Positions 44,717 to 56,400 of a DNA stretch of 64,000 nt are shown one piece after another. A program made the translations under genes and the position numbers. A model generated the notes under the pieces. The model did no database searches. It was not told the origin of the DNA and was given only the letters and a program-made list of their open reading frames with translations. The first letter of the stretch is position 1, and every line of letters starts with the position of its first letter. The DNA comes from Hyperoplus lanceolatus. Taxonomy: Eukaryota; Chordata; Actinopteri; Uranoscopiformes; Ammodytidae. The stretch lies in contig CM049400.1 in the NCBI GenBank assembly GCA_026929865.2, positions 20,478,501 through 20,542,500 of the forward strand. The letters are read 5' to 3'.

Positions 44717-46621
44717 TAGGGCTGTAACAATGAATCGATAAAATCGATTAGTAAAAGCGTTGGCAACGAATTTGGTCATCGATTCGTTGAGTCGCGCGAT
44801 TAATAAGTCACTTGCAGGAGCGGCACTGTTTACATCCAGCCGCCGACAGGTTCATGCACACCCACAGCGAGCCTTCCGCACGTGAAGCGGTGCGGGAAAG
44901 CTGTAGTGTGAGCGCCACACAGGGGTGGATTACTGCACGGGCACACCGGGCACAGGCCCAGGGGCCCAAGGGCTCAGGGGGGCCCTTAGCCAGAGATACT
45001 GATAGTAACTTTACATGTTGCATTGTCAAAGAGCTAAGTCACTCATGTCAATAACAGGGTCCAAAAAAGAATAGCCTTAATATAAAGATACTCATTAAAA
45101 TTTAACAAGATAGAAATCATCATGGGCCCCTAAACTAGTGTGGGAGAAATACAAAAGCAAGTTAAAAACAACAGCATTACTAGCTCTGTGTAAGGGGCTT
45201 CATGAGGGGCCTTGAAGGCCCTCTCACACATACAGAAATAAGCTTTATGTGTGAATTCTAAATTGTTCATAAAAAGTAGCTATCCACCCTTTATCTGTTG
45301 AAATGGCCCCTCCATCATAGAATATGGATCTGCAGACCAATCTACTGTTTTTACAGTTGCAGAGTAAAGAGTACTGCCTGTTTAAGAAACATCTGAAAAC
45401 TAATGTTCCTTCGGCATCTCAGGATTTGATATAGCCTCTAAAATATCCTCTCAAAGTGCACCAGATTGATGCATTTTACTTTAAAAAGCTTAAAAAAAAT
45501 CCGGGGGGGCATGCCCCCGGATCCCCCAACAAGGTACAGGGTCCCTCCAACAGTATCCCAAAATCCTGTGGGAAAAACTGACTTCCTTAATATGTTTTTG
45601 CCATTAATTGTATGTATCTGTGTGGAAAAGTCAGTGTACCTGACTGGATAGGGAGGAGTGGGGGGCCCTTTAAGAGTTTGTGCCCAGGGGCCCATTATCT
45701 CATAATCCGTCTATGGCGCCACAGCTTGTATTTTGGTCATATCAAACACCGGACTGTAGGCCTATATAAAAGTGTTGTACCTTTGCTGTATTTGGGTTAA
45801 AAAAACTCCTTCAACTCAGTATCCGGAGAGTCGGCATCGGCGCATCAACAGACATTCAAAGCAGCGGCAGTAATCACACAACCGAACGATGTAGAAAGTC
45901 CCGTCAGTTAAAAATAGTAATCCAGTTTTTAAATCCATGTTAAAATCGGAAGGATATAGAGCTAGTTATCTTAAAAAAAGTAGCAAACATGTCAACTGTG
46001 ATGTGTTCAGGCCGACTCAGTAATATGATTGATGTGTTCAAATGCAACACAAAAATAAAGAAATTTTAGATTTTGTCGATTTTCCCACCAATATAAAATA
46101 GATAGTAAAGATGGAATTATGACCTGTTTAATGTCCTATCTTGAGCTATGATCATATCAGCAATTAAAGCAATAATACAAGTTCTATTTCAACAAAATAA
46201 TAGAAAAGTATCAATAGTGATATCAATAAAGACTTGGATCGTTAAGGAGTCTCAAATGGTATCACTATCCATACAAATTAACGATCTCCTGTCATCTGAG
46301 AGAAATTAAGATGATTTAATTTTTTAACCGTTAGTATTTACCCGTTAAAAATCTTATCAGTCGACTGGTTTACCATGGACATCCCTTATACTGTATAAAT
46401 GTTTATCATACATTGTATGTTTCTTTTGTGTTATCCCAGTTAGGTTTATTATTAATTTTTTATCATTTAATATTACTTTTAATTGTTCCGGGACATTGGA
46501 GCAATAACCTAGTGTTTTGGCACTGCAGTCTGCACTGTTTTTTTAATCCGATTCATCGATTAATCGAAAAAATAATCGACCGATTAATCGATTATTAAAA
46601 TAATCGTTAGTTGCAGTCCTA
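44717..46621. mobile_element. hAT element B, middle of three
   Basis: TAGGGCTGTAACAATGAATC at the left and GTTAGTTGCAGTCCTA at the right are inverted relatives, both followed inward by ATCGATTA-rich DNA. The flanks AATGAGTG (44709-44716) and AATGAGTC (46622-46629) form an 8-bp duplication with one change. No transposase is recognised. Confidence 0.85.
44920..45715. mobile_element. hAT element C, innermost
   Basis: An exact 8-bp duplication GCGCCACA (44912-44919 and 45716-45723) flanks an element starting CAGGGGTGGATTACTGC. It ends GATTATG-complement (CATAATCCGTCTATG), with GGGCCC/GGGCAC subterminal DNA on both sides. It contains a CCGGGGGGGCATGCCCCCGG palindrome at about 45501-45520 and the segment shared with 1280-1330. 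Confidence 0.85.
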
Positions 46622-47187
46622 AATGAGTCTTTCCTTTGTCACAGTTTTGCACTGTTAAAGTTTGAAATGTGCAATGTTTGAAATTAAATGAAGGAAAGTA
46701 AATTAATATAATATTAAAATGTATTTCTAAATATTACTTTGGCCTCTTTTCTAAGCATGTACTGCTATATAATACTGTTATCTCAATGAAAAGTACTGAA
46801 ACAGATGTATATATGCAACAAAAAGAGGCAATTTATTATTTGGCCGGTAAAAAATTTACTTGGCCGGTAGATTCTTTCATCTACCGGTCCCCTTGGCAGG
46901 TTAGCCAAAAGGTTAGTTTACAGCCCTGCCGGTGGTGGTAAACTACAAGAGTAGCCACAGCTACCCTGGGGCAGACTGACGGAAGCGTAGCTGCCAGTCA
47001 GCGCCAACGGCCCCTCCGACCACCACCTCAAACATACAGCAATCATACACATTCACACAAGGCAAGGTGGGTGAAGTGTCTTGCCCAAGGACGCAACAAC
47101 CATGACACAGGTGGCCGGGCGGGGATCTAACCGCCAACCCTTGGATCGTTGGCCAACCCGCTTAACCACCTGAGCCACAGTCGCCCC

Positions 47188-48375
47188 AAATGATGCATGT
47201 TTTTGCATATACTGCTGTTAAATCTGACTGGAGGCTATTGTTGAGCTAAGTCCCTCAATAGGCCTACCGTTAATGTGTGATTTTACATAAACATGATTTA
47301 TTTTGCTCTCTAACATAAGCTACACATGTTCCAACTGTCTTTGATTCCTCCCTTTGGTTTGCCGGGCTCCGGTGCTGTGGGAGAGGAGGGAGCCACAAAC
47401 ACATTGATCTTATTTGGACAGGCATTTGTCTGGGCCACATCCAAACCTAAGCGGCCAGACAAAGGACCACAACAGGGTGCAAGTAATTCTCTCGCAGATT
47501 CAGACACACTCTACATAGGTTACAGACAGAGCAAAGACACTTTTTCATCATTCGAAACTAGGCTTTTTCTTGCAATGTTAATACACTCTCCTGTGTATGT
47601 CTCTCTCCTGTTCAGTTTCAAAGAGTGGTCGTGCTGCTATTTACCATACTCTATGCATATATCTATGAGACTTCAAAACTGAGCTCAAAGTTGTTTGCCA
47701 ACGAGGTGTTTCTCTGTCAAAAGATCCAGCCCAAAAAAAGACATCTGGTTTATGTTATGACAACAATGCTCTAAGACTCATGCTTGAATACGACTGAAGC
47801 AGTAAGAACTGGAAGCGTTCGCTGTATGTGTTTCTAATTATCTTTTAATACAGAATAATACTGTACTTAGGTAAATTGCACACATTCAAAAACATACCTA
47901 TTTCCTGATAAATCTCTGCATAAAGGAGTGATTCTATGGAAAATGTACCGTATCTCTTTCTCTACTTCTTGTTTGGCACACACTCATCAGGATCGTCCAC
48001 ATCATCCGTTGGGATCCTTCACCTTTAATTTCTATGGGGATGTCAGCTATGTAAACTGTTATGCCCAGGGTAAACACAATCATGCTAATTCATACAGTAT
48101 ATGGACAATGGAGATGCTGTCCTGACATTTCATCTTTGTTTTTTTCAACAGAAACCTTTTAATTTTCATTTCCAGTGTATGAGGGGGAAAATACCTGGAT
48201 AGTACTGATCCGAGGCAGAGGACGGAGGATGACAGCTCATGTGGGAAAACAGTTAATAAATAAAAACAGCGCTTCAGGGTGAAACTGTGGTGACCTGGTA
48301 AGGTACTGTGATGGACAGGTTGACAACTGAACTAAATCTGTGCACATTGACTCTACACTATTAACTGAGCCACAG
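47188..48375. other. No supported feature
   Basis: A 118-codon frame at 47326-47682 lies in a GC-richer patch. It has no recognised domain or good splice sites, so I do not call it a gene. Confidence 0.4.
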
Positions 48376-48475
48376 GATTATGCTAACAATTATTTTCATC
48401 ATCGATTAGTCTGATGATTGATTTCTTGATTTAATAATTAATTGATTAATTCATTCTATTAAAAAAAGGACTGTC
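48376..48475. repeat. Relic of an ATCGATTA-rich hAT end
   Basis: AACAATTATTTTCATCATCG, then ATTAGTCTGATGATTGATTT, resembles the right end of hAT element B (46540-46621) and related fish hAT families. It is too diverged to define limits. Confidence 0.45.
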
Positions 48476-48519
48476 TAAAACACTTTTACTAATACATAAA
48501 TAGTACATTTAAAAACAGT

Positions 48520-48927
48520 GGTTGCGTTCCGAATCGCATACTTTCTACTATATAGTATGTAGAAAAAAGATTTAGGATGTCCCGATTCTTATGGCCAGAT
48601 TTAGGATGGTTAGAAGTACCCGGATGTCCTACTTCATGCGGCCAAGATTGTTAGTGTTGAAAAGTGCATCCTATTTGGGCGATTCTGACCCACAATCCAA
48701 TGCGCACGTGAAGTGACGTAACATCGACGAAGCCTCCATATGAAAACAAACGGGGATGCGACGGATATAAAAGCAAGAGGCAAGATCAAGGAGCAATGTT
48801 ATGATGAAATAAGAGAGTAAAATATGTTCCAATAGTATGCCTACTGCATCCTAACTAGTTTATTTTTATCGTCGGATGTAGTATGTAGAATAGAAAAAAG
48901 AAAGAGTATGCGATTCGGAACGCAACC
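48520..48927. mobile_element. MITE of 408 bp with 3-bp target duplication
   Basis: GGTTGCGTTCCGAATCGCAT and its complement end the element and continue as an inverted repeat (TACTTTCTAC and related). AGT flanks both ends, so a PIF/Harbinger-type origin is possible. It is non-coding. Confidence 0.8.
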
Positions 48928-51662
48928 AGTGACTATGAATGAATCTTCACATCTGAGAAAAAAACATGAAACATGAACAACTTGTTCAAGGATTTGAAGA
49001 TTTGCTGAGACATTGGATTTGTAACAGTGTATACTGTAGCCTATATAAGGTACTAGTAATGTACTTAAATCCAGTGGAGCCCTTAGAGACTGCAATGTAC
49101 ATTAAAACCGCACAGTACACAACTGTTGAACGGAACAAAATGTCTACTACCCTTACCAGTAGAGTGCCTATAAAATGTATCTAGAGCAAGGCACATACAA
49201 ATAGCCTATTGGGTCATTGAAATCCAAAAAGGTTCAACCCATTGGTGGTTGTTTTTCCCCCATAAACATCATGTGCCTGTTAAGAGGAAGAGGTCACTTG
49301 TGCATCTGTACAATCCTGACATTTTGAACAAAGGTGGCGCTAGAGGAAATCTTGTTCAGTGTTCAAACATTGAATGGTTCATCCTCTGGGGGTCATGACT
49401 ATCGTCAGTACATTTAGTGACACTCATTGTGTCATTTGAATACTAATATTTGTTAGTTTGTAGGTAGAAATGTTGTCCTGGTTAAGGCACTAGATTAGGG
49501 ACCACAATACATTTAGGATTTGGACACAAATGGAGAGACTGCAGAGCAACAGGTTCCTGCCTTTATCTACCATCTGTTTAGAATAAGGGAGCAGAAAATA
49601 CCCATTTAAATCACAGAGCCAAGTTTACGCTCAACTGGTTGCACGGGGATAACATCAGATATGCAGCGCTGCAGCTTTATGGCTTATTGGCTTTTTTGGT
49701 TTTGACTGGATTGCTATCTTTCAGCAGCAGGAAATAAGCACTTACTGGGATTAATGAAAGTACGTATGTTACAACACAAAAACTTAACTAATGATTTAAA
49801 AAACTATTCAAAGTTCAAAGTAATTGGCTGTGTTATCAGACATTTGTACTAAATTAGTGTGTGATCACTTAACATGTACAAAAGCATCTTGTGTATGTCA
49901 GCATTTATACTCACAGAAGAGCCATTTCAAGAACCAATTCATCAATCAGCTCATATGGAGAGGACTTACCTATAGAGTTAAGCAGTGATAAAGTTTCTAT
50001 TAAGCCTAAAATTGGACAGCATTCCTTAATACTCATCGTAATTATAGCAAGTCATCTGCAGCATCTAGATTGGGATTCCTGAGTCCAGAAGGAGAAAAAA
50101 GCAAAATGGAATACACAGAAAAAGAACAAAAAAACATTGAAGAAAGACTACAGTATATAACTTCTAAAAGAAAGAGATAGTATTCTTTCTATTACAAACA
50201 TTTTAAATTGAACTGAAACACACCCTTGTCCAGTTATATACAGTGTGACCAGCAGCTTGTGGTGGATAATGTTAGCAAGACTTAGACGGACAGCCCTGCG
50301 CCTGCGTAGTAGTGCGTACCAAACATCATATAACGTAATGACTCTTTAATAACTCTCCAATTGGAGCACTGTGTTTTAACCTGTTCCATTATCCATTAAT
50401 TGCGCCGCATTTGCTTGCTTCGTTATTAAACCTGATTTTGTTTTCCCTGCAGCTTTAAAAACAACCAACCTCATCACTGGATTTGCTGAAAGAGAAAACC
50501 TGTTAATCTCTGATTTCATTTAGACTTCTTTCTAGATATGTGACAACAGTTTGTTGAATCTACTATTCAAAAGTAATTCTCAAAGTAAGGTTTGGTAAAA
50601 CTTCTATAATTATTCCATCAAAATCTGACAACGTTTCTGAAGTACAATCTTGACCAGAATAGTACCAATTAAAACTATCTGTATGCAATATAACAGGGCT
50701 TCTCTTCTTTGATAACTGCTTTGATATACAGTAGCTCCTGATTTGTGTTGTTTCATAAGAACATTAAAATCACTGCCTCGTTTTTCCCATTGAAACATAC
50801 AGAAAGGTCATCATGTCCATAAGATATTACCAACACTGAGTATATCACTCGTTCTCTTAAACATGCTTCGTGGTGAGAAATGCTCTCTTTACTATTACCT
50901 TCTCCTTTTCCCAGGTGTGTTATTGAAAGAGGATCAACATGCTCAGGGCAAATGGCATTTAGTGCGTCGCTTTAGGATGTGATCGGTGGTATAGATCAGA
51001 CTGTATTAGGTAACAAAAGACTTGAATTAACTGTCAAATCAATAGCAGTCTCGCTCTCTTTCTTTCAGTCTGTCTCTCTCTCTCTCATTCTCTATGTGTT
51101 TGTATTTGATTTACATTAATTTATCTTTGTCTATCACTTGAGTAAAAAAAATAAAAATAACCTCCTGGTAACTTGTCGGGACCTCTCCTCTAAACCATCT
51201 ATTGACTATTTGACTCAGCAAACGAGTATTATGTAAATATATTTAGTAGGAAAGTATTTCACCAACCATTATCTATGTTTTTTTTCAGAAATAACTCAAT
51301 ATTTTTACCTTCATATGCTCCTCAAAAATACTGCCTCTAAACAGGCACTATAGCATTCTTAGGTACAGCAGACCTTGCTTTCTGTCACTGGGTTACAAGT
51401 CAAATTGAGAGAGAGGATGGATAGGCCTTAGGGTATGGATTATTTCCTTTTTGAGTGCTCAAATGGTGAACTAGTAACTTAAGACGCGATACATTTTAAC
51501 GCCTCTATCATGACCACCAATGCCCCACCCCCTACAATTTATTATATGGAAAACAATTAATGGTTTGTCTTTTTTTGTAAATAATTGTTCATTCAAATAA
51601 ATAAACTGGCATTTAAAGAGTTAAAATCCTGAAAATGAATGGATATTTGATCAGTGCTGTAG
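48928..51662. other. No supported gene; one repeat fragment
   Basis: Bases 49320-49430 (GGTGGCGCTAGAGGAAAT, then GGTTCATCCTCTGGGGGTCA) read on the minus strand as part of the repeat seen at 38710-39080. A (CT)n patch lies near 51050-51090. The remainder is AT-rich without exons I can recognise. Confidence 0.45.
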
Positions 51663-51921
51663 TTTTTTTTTTTTACCTTTATTTATACAGGTATATCCCA
51701 TTGAGTTGCAAGGGAGACCTGTTCCCATTTACACGTTACCATTCACACACACATTCATACACCAATAGCAGGCTAACTATCCACATTCACACGAGGCAAG
51801 GTGGGTGAAGTGTCTTGCCCAAGGACACAACAACTATGACACAGGTGGCAGGGCGGGGATCGAACCTCCAACCCTTTGATCATCGGCCGACCCGCTCTAC
51901 TAACTGAGCCACAGTCGCCCC
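51663..51921 (-). mobile_element. tRNA-derived SINE, full length
   Basis: On the minus strand the head GGGGCGACTGTGGCTCAGTT starts at 51921, with B box GGTTCGATCCC and the CTTGGGCAAGACACTTCACC block. The tail ends in AAATAAAGGTAAAA with poly-A (poly-T on the plus strand). It is a close copy of the SINE at 34541-34814. Confidence 0.9.
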
Positions 51922-52462
51922 AGTTGAGTAAAAATTTCCCCCCATCCCCCTAGTATTTTGTGTTTCTTTGTAATAAATAATGAAATAATTAAAATAACTG
52001 AACTGACATTTAAAGGGTTTAAATCCTGAAAATTATTGAATGTTTGGTATTTTTTAACAAGTTAAAAGTTGTTAAAGAGATTTATGAAAAAAAGCTGAAA
52101 AAAATATTGATGTAGATGATGTAATAGCAGTTTTTGTGCTTTTAAATGTTTGGCTCAAAGGTGTCCAGAGGGTAGTAGATGATTTTGAGAAATTTTACAA
52201 AAAAGAAAAGTTCTTGCAAAAATTCATGCCAGAAGCTATAACACAGCCAAAATGACAATCACCAAATCAAAAAAAAAATGTAGAGAAAAATGTACAACAA
52301 TGCCTTAGGAGGGCACAAGGGTTAGAGGTGTGAAGAAGAAAGGAACAAGCACTATGCACTATGCACTCAGCAAAATACATTACTGAGCTTTCTGTGTGTC
52401 TCTCATTTCCTCGCTCTTTATCTGCTTGTATGAAAAGATATGTGATAATGTGTGCGCGTAGG
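51922..52462. other. No supported feature
   Basis: AT-rich DNA with A-rich tracts; no exon or repeat recognised. Confidence 0.45.
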
Positions 52463-53967
52463 CAGGCCTGCCCAGACAAATGACTGGGCCCCTGAAAAGG
52501 TCCAGTCATTGGGCCCCCTTTACTCATACTGAACTTGTATCAATGTGCATGATGCGCTTATTCGTACATAAACACATACCTGTACACAGGGCCGGTTGTA
52601 GCCAGTTAGATTAGGATGGGCTACTGGAAATAATAGTGGGCAGAGACACCGACGACGCTGGCGCGCGCAGCGCGCGAGCGGAAATTTTCTGCTCTTGCAA
52701 GATCTCTGCACCTGCTTTTTGGCACATTTACTGTAACATTTCCTGTAATGTAAGCTTTTAGACACACCAATGCTGTAGGGGGGGTTTACCATGATAGCAC
52801 TGCTACCAGAAGCTTTCCTCATCAGTATAACAACCATCTGCACCTTCATTTAAAGGCTAAATATGTAATTTTCAAATTTTCTTAGAAAATAATAGATAAA
52901 ATATACAGAATAATTTCAAAGACACCTCAAAACTTGATGAAATATCACAGTATCTCTGAATTGAAAATCCACTTCTGCTGGCGGAAATACTGATATTAAA
53001 GAGGACCTATTATGCTACTTTTCTGGTCTTAATTTCTTGTTTTACACTGCTATAGAGCAACCTGACACGAATCACATCACAAAAAACTATGTAGATTTTC
53101 GGGAAGCTCTTTCTCTTATTTTGGCGATCCAGCACATCCTGTCAACACTTGAGTGTGTGTGCTTCGGCTCCCTCCGCCTGTGCTTCGGCCATCTCCGCTC
53201 CCCTCCCCCCCCTCCTGCAAACCCCACTCCGTTGTGATTGGTTACCTTCCTTCCGGAACACTTTCAGTGGCGGGAAGCGCGAGCATGGACCTATAAGGGC
53301 GCGAGGCAGACGCGAACAGGGAAGTGACAGCATTACCATACATGGAAACATCCGCGTGGAGACGTCACAAAGTTTTATGCGACGTCACAAATTATGAAAG
53401 GGTAGACCGCTTTGAAGACGTGACTTCTCGACTGGCTAGAATAGTGTTTAGTGCTCTGCACAGACACCCCAGACGGTCAGCAGGGAATATGTCGAAATGC
53501 ATGTAAGTCATTATTTGATAATTTAGTATGGTTAAGCATGACTATGAATCATCATAACAACGTTTATAGGTCATGAAAGTCAAAAAGCATCATAGGTCCT
53601 CTTTAAGGAATTTTCCGGGGGTCTAAAGCCCTTGAAATTCCCTTTTTTTCCTTTCTTTTCTGGTACCCTGATTTATGTCCAGGTCCAGGTTAGCTTGCTC
53701 ATCATCAATGCATGCAACGGTTTTGAGGGGGAATAAACAACCCATGATACTTTTAGCTTTTCAATATAAAATGTGATATATTTTACCCAAGTAACAATGA
53801 ATACAATGTTTTATTTTATAGAAAGTTCTCTTGCGAATATAGCGTTCATAATAAAGGTTGGCTAAATTAGGTGATCTGCAAAATAAAATAAAAAATCTCT
53901 CTGGGCCCCCCCTGGTGGCTGGGCCCTAGAAAGCTTTCCCACTTTCTACCCCTTATGGGCGGCCCTG
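52463..53967. mobile_element. hAT element with 8-bp target duplication and a nested insertion
   Basis: The left end CAGGCCTGCCCAGAC and the right end GGGCGGCCCTG are flanked by CGCGTAGG (52455-52462) and CGTGTAGG (53968-53975), one mismatch. Both subterminal regions are GGGCCC-rich. A second hAT-like start (CAGGGCCGGTTGTAGCC, 52587) lies inside without a clear partner. A TTAA element is nested at 52996-53606. Confidence 0.8.
52996..53606. mobile_element. TTAA-flanked element of 611 bp
   Basis: TTAAAGAGGACCTATTATGC at the left and GCATCATAGGTCCTCTTTAA at the right are inverted with one mismatch and end in TTAA. I know this end from abundant non-autonomous fish elements. The GC-rich centre (about 53150-53300) gives overlapping open frames on both strands that are not genes. 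Confidence 0.82.
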
Positions 53968-53975
53968 CGTGTAGG

Positions 53976-54489
53976 TGTGTTCTTACTTTGCGCATTCAGT
54001 GTGTATCCATGTGTCTGTCCCAGTGTGTGTTGCTAAGGTCAGAACCGACTGAGCCTGCTTATTTTTACTCAACAGCCATTTTGGTGAGAAACATAATCTG
54101 GAGCTGTCAGTCTCTCCATCGAGCTCCAAGATATTTGTGAGCTGTTTCAAAGGAGTCTTTGCTCTTCCTGATATGAAGATCCATCCGGTGTATTTTTCGA
54201 AAAATGTGTAATTCAGGGTTAATAGATCATATCTTATTAAGGAGAATACATTTTCTATTAGCAAGATAGACTTTTCTTATCCCCAATAGTTGTCAAGGAC
54301 ATTCTTGGGATGAGTTCAAGCCAAAATGAGCTGTTTTAGACGTTTCATTGGGGAAAAAAACAGGTGTCCTCTGTCATATAATGTATTAGACGCCATTTAC
54401 ACAAAGCATATTACCTTATATTTTGTGACTAGCATGTACTCACCAGCATATTGCACAATATTTGTCAATTATGGTATCCAAAAAATTAT
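53976..54489. other. No supported feature
   Basis: Unique-looking DNA with short frames only. Confidence 0.45.
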
Positions 54490-54903
54490 CATGACTTACT
54501 ATTTTGTTGAGGGAATTAACGGAAGCTACAGTGGGCTTCAAGGACATGTTACTTAAGATGGCCTCATCCACCACTGCCTCAAATATTTCCTCAATAACAA
54601 GTGATGAGGTGAAGATGTATTTAGTTATTCATTCTATAGTACTTATTTGTCTCCCCAGCGGATGTCCACTATGTATACAAATGTGTAACGCCTTTAAATG
54701 TGTCCGTTCTGTGCTACTTTAGAAACATGGCAGTGCAAAATGGCAACACGCCCAGCTCTTGTAGATATAAAATAATTATATAACAAAACTTTTTTTCAAG
54801 CGATTATTCACTAATTAAAACATACCTAAGTATAATATATTCCATTTCTACCAAGTCTGTTCTGAAAAAGGCCAATACATTCCACACACTGCACATTTAA
54901 CCA
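54490..54903 (-). repeat. Uninterrupted copy of the dispersed repeat split at 26789-29150
   Basis: GCCTCATCCACCACTGCCTC and AACAAGTGATGAGGTGAAGA match the complement of 28950-29000, and CACACACTGCACATTTAA matches the complement of the start at 26789. TACTTTAGAAACATGGCAGT and TTGTAGATATAAA are phrases of a common fish repeat. The frames at 54326-54722 overlap it and are not genes. Confidence 0.7.
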
Positions 54904-56184
54904 GTTGATCTGTTTCAGATTTATTTGTCACAAAAGTAATTTATGAACAGACACGTTGCAACACCTGAACCCCCTGGAATAAGGTGGTTTAGTATCAAGG
55001 CCAGAATTTTGTGCCTTTCATCCAGACCCAAGATCTCATTGATTTCACACAGCTGTTGCTAAGGCCCATGCAGGCGCTCCTTGTTGGCCACCTGAACCCT
55101 TTTCAATGTTCTCCTCCCCACAGCCTTGATTTCACATCCTGCTGTATTTACCTCTTGATGTGGCTGGAAAACATCTAGCACATATGTGGTCATTGCAGTT
55201 TCTCATTCAATTTACATTTTTCCTGCCAAGAAGAACACTTTTGAATACCTGATCTTGTTACACTGGTGTCGTGCAGAGGAGTCGACTGATATACAGTTAT
55301 TCAGTATGTGTTGGTGTCTCGACAGTAGCAGAGGAGATCATGTCCATCAAAGTATAAGTTTATGAACTGAGAAGCCAACAGCAAATAAAAAACAGAGAAG
55401 TTATTATGTCCAACAAGCCATGAGAACAAAGTGTTGAAAGAAAAATTCTGCTTTAGGGTTTTGCAATGTGCTGCAGTGCGACACGCAGTCTCTATTACTC
55501 AACACTAGAACAATCACTCCTAAGGTATACCCTTAATGATAAAGTTGTAATTTCACAGTGTATAAGCTTGATTAATTGCCTTACATTAAGCTGTTCTGGC
55601 AGTAGGTGTAGCTCTCATTGGAGCGTGTATGACACTAAACTTTCATTTCTGTGTGCGACAACCCTGATTCTTGTCTGAAACATGAGGAGAATATTAAGTG
55701 CACACACACACATATATATATTTTTTTTTTATTGGCAAACCCAGTGAATTGAGATCAATGAATAAGATGACAACAATGAAAAAAGAAAACGAAGGAAATT
55801 TTTTATCAATTTATCACTTCAGACTATTGTGTACCATAGCATCAGCAGCTCCACACAGGAGGAGGACCTTGGGAGATTAAAGCAGAGGCCAGGCGACAGG
55901 AGTGGGCTGGGCATGTTTCCAAGGAAACAAGCTGTGGTAAAGACAAGTACTTTTTGATGGTGGCACTGTCAATATTCTCAGAGGGGGAGAGGCTCAGGCA
56001 GATGTCCACTCGATTATTCTGCCACACAGAGATCACAATCACAAAGACTTTCACATCTCAGGTTTTGAAAAAGAAAGTAAACACAAACAAGCCATCATTA
56101 GAGGTGTATTTGCACTGCAACCTGTAACACGAGTCGGGTAATCAGAATTATCTTCAATATGTATCATGCACATGGTGGACAGCA
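54904..56184. other. No supported feature
   Basis: Unique DNA. A short (CA)n/(TA)n tract lies at 55702-55722. Overlapping frames on both strands near 55700-56050 have no domain. Confidence 0.45.
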
Positions 56185-56400
56185 TTAAAGGAATAGTTTG
56201 ACATGTTGGGAAATGTGCTTATTAATTTGTTTGTTTTCAGGCCTTTTGAACTCACAATGTGTTGTTTTTAAGCCTCTGCTTTTGCACTAATTAAACTAAT
56301 TATCAAACAAATTAGATATAACTCCCCTGTTGACAGTCTTTGTACCAAGCTAAGCTAACCGGCTACTGGCTGGAGATATACTGTATATTTATCATTCTGA
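56185..56400 (+). repeat. Dispersed fish repeat starting TTAAAGGAATAGTTTGACAT
   Basis: This start, with TTGGGAAATGTGCTTATT and AAGCTAAGCTAACCGGCTAC, is a phrase set known from an abundant percomorph repeat. It is non-coding and has a TTAA at its left edge. Confidence 0.6.

Larger units (their letters stand above)
44278..46928. mobile_element. hAT element A, outer of three nested hATs
   Basis: The perfect 15-base terminal repeat CAGGGCTGTAAACTA / TAGTTTACAGCCCTG is flanked by CCTGTGGT (44270-44277) and CCGGTGGT (46929-46936), an 8-bp duplication with one change. Subterminal CACTCGCC and CTACCGG motifs are present. The remaining own DNA is only about 750 bp, with no transposase. Confidence 0.88.
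44173..47187 (-). mobile_element. tRNA-derived SINE split by a 2.65-kb nested insertion
   Basis: The minus-strand head GGGGCGACTGTGGCTCAGGT begins at 47187, with A and B boxes and CTTGGGCAAGACACTTCACC. The body runs to 46937. The 3' part resumes at 44277 and ends with AAAGCGCTTTGAGTC and AAAGCGCTATATAAATCCAA, an L2-like 3' tail. The head is shared with the SINEs at 34541 and 51663, but the tail is different. The gap is exactly filled by the hAT at 44278-46928. Confidence 0.88.

Noticed and set aside
47326..47682. A 118-codon plus-strand frame
   Set aside because: No recognisable domain, no convincing splice sites and an opposing frame on the other strand; most likely chance.
53037..53506. 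Overlapping frames on both strands in a GC-rich patch
   Set aside because: They fall within the TTAA-flanked element; composition alone keeps them open.
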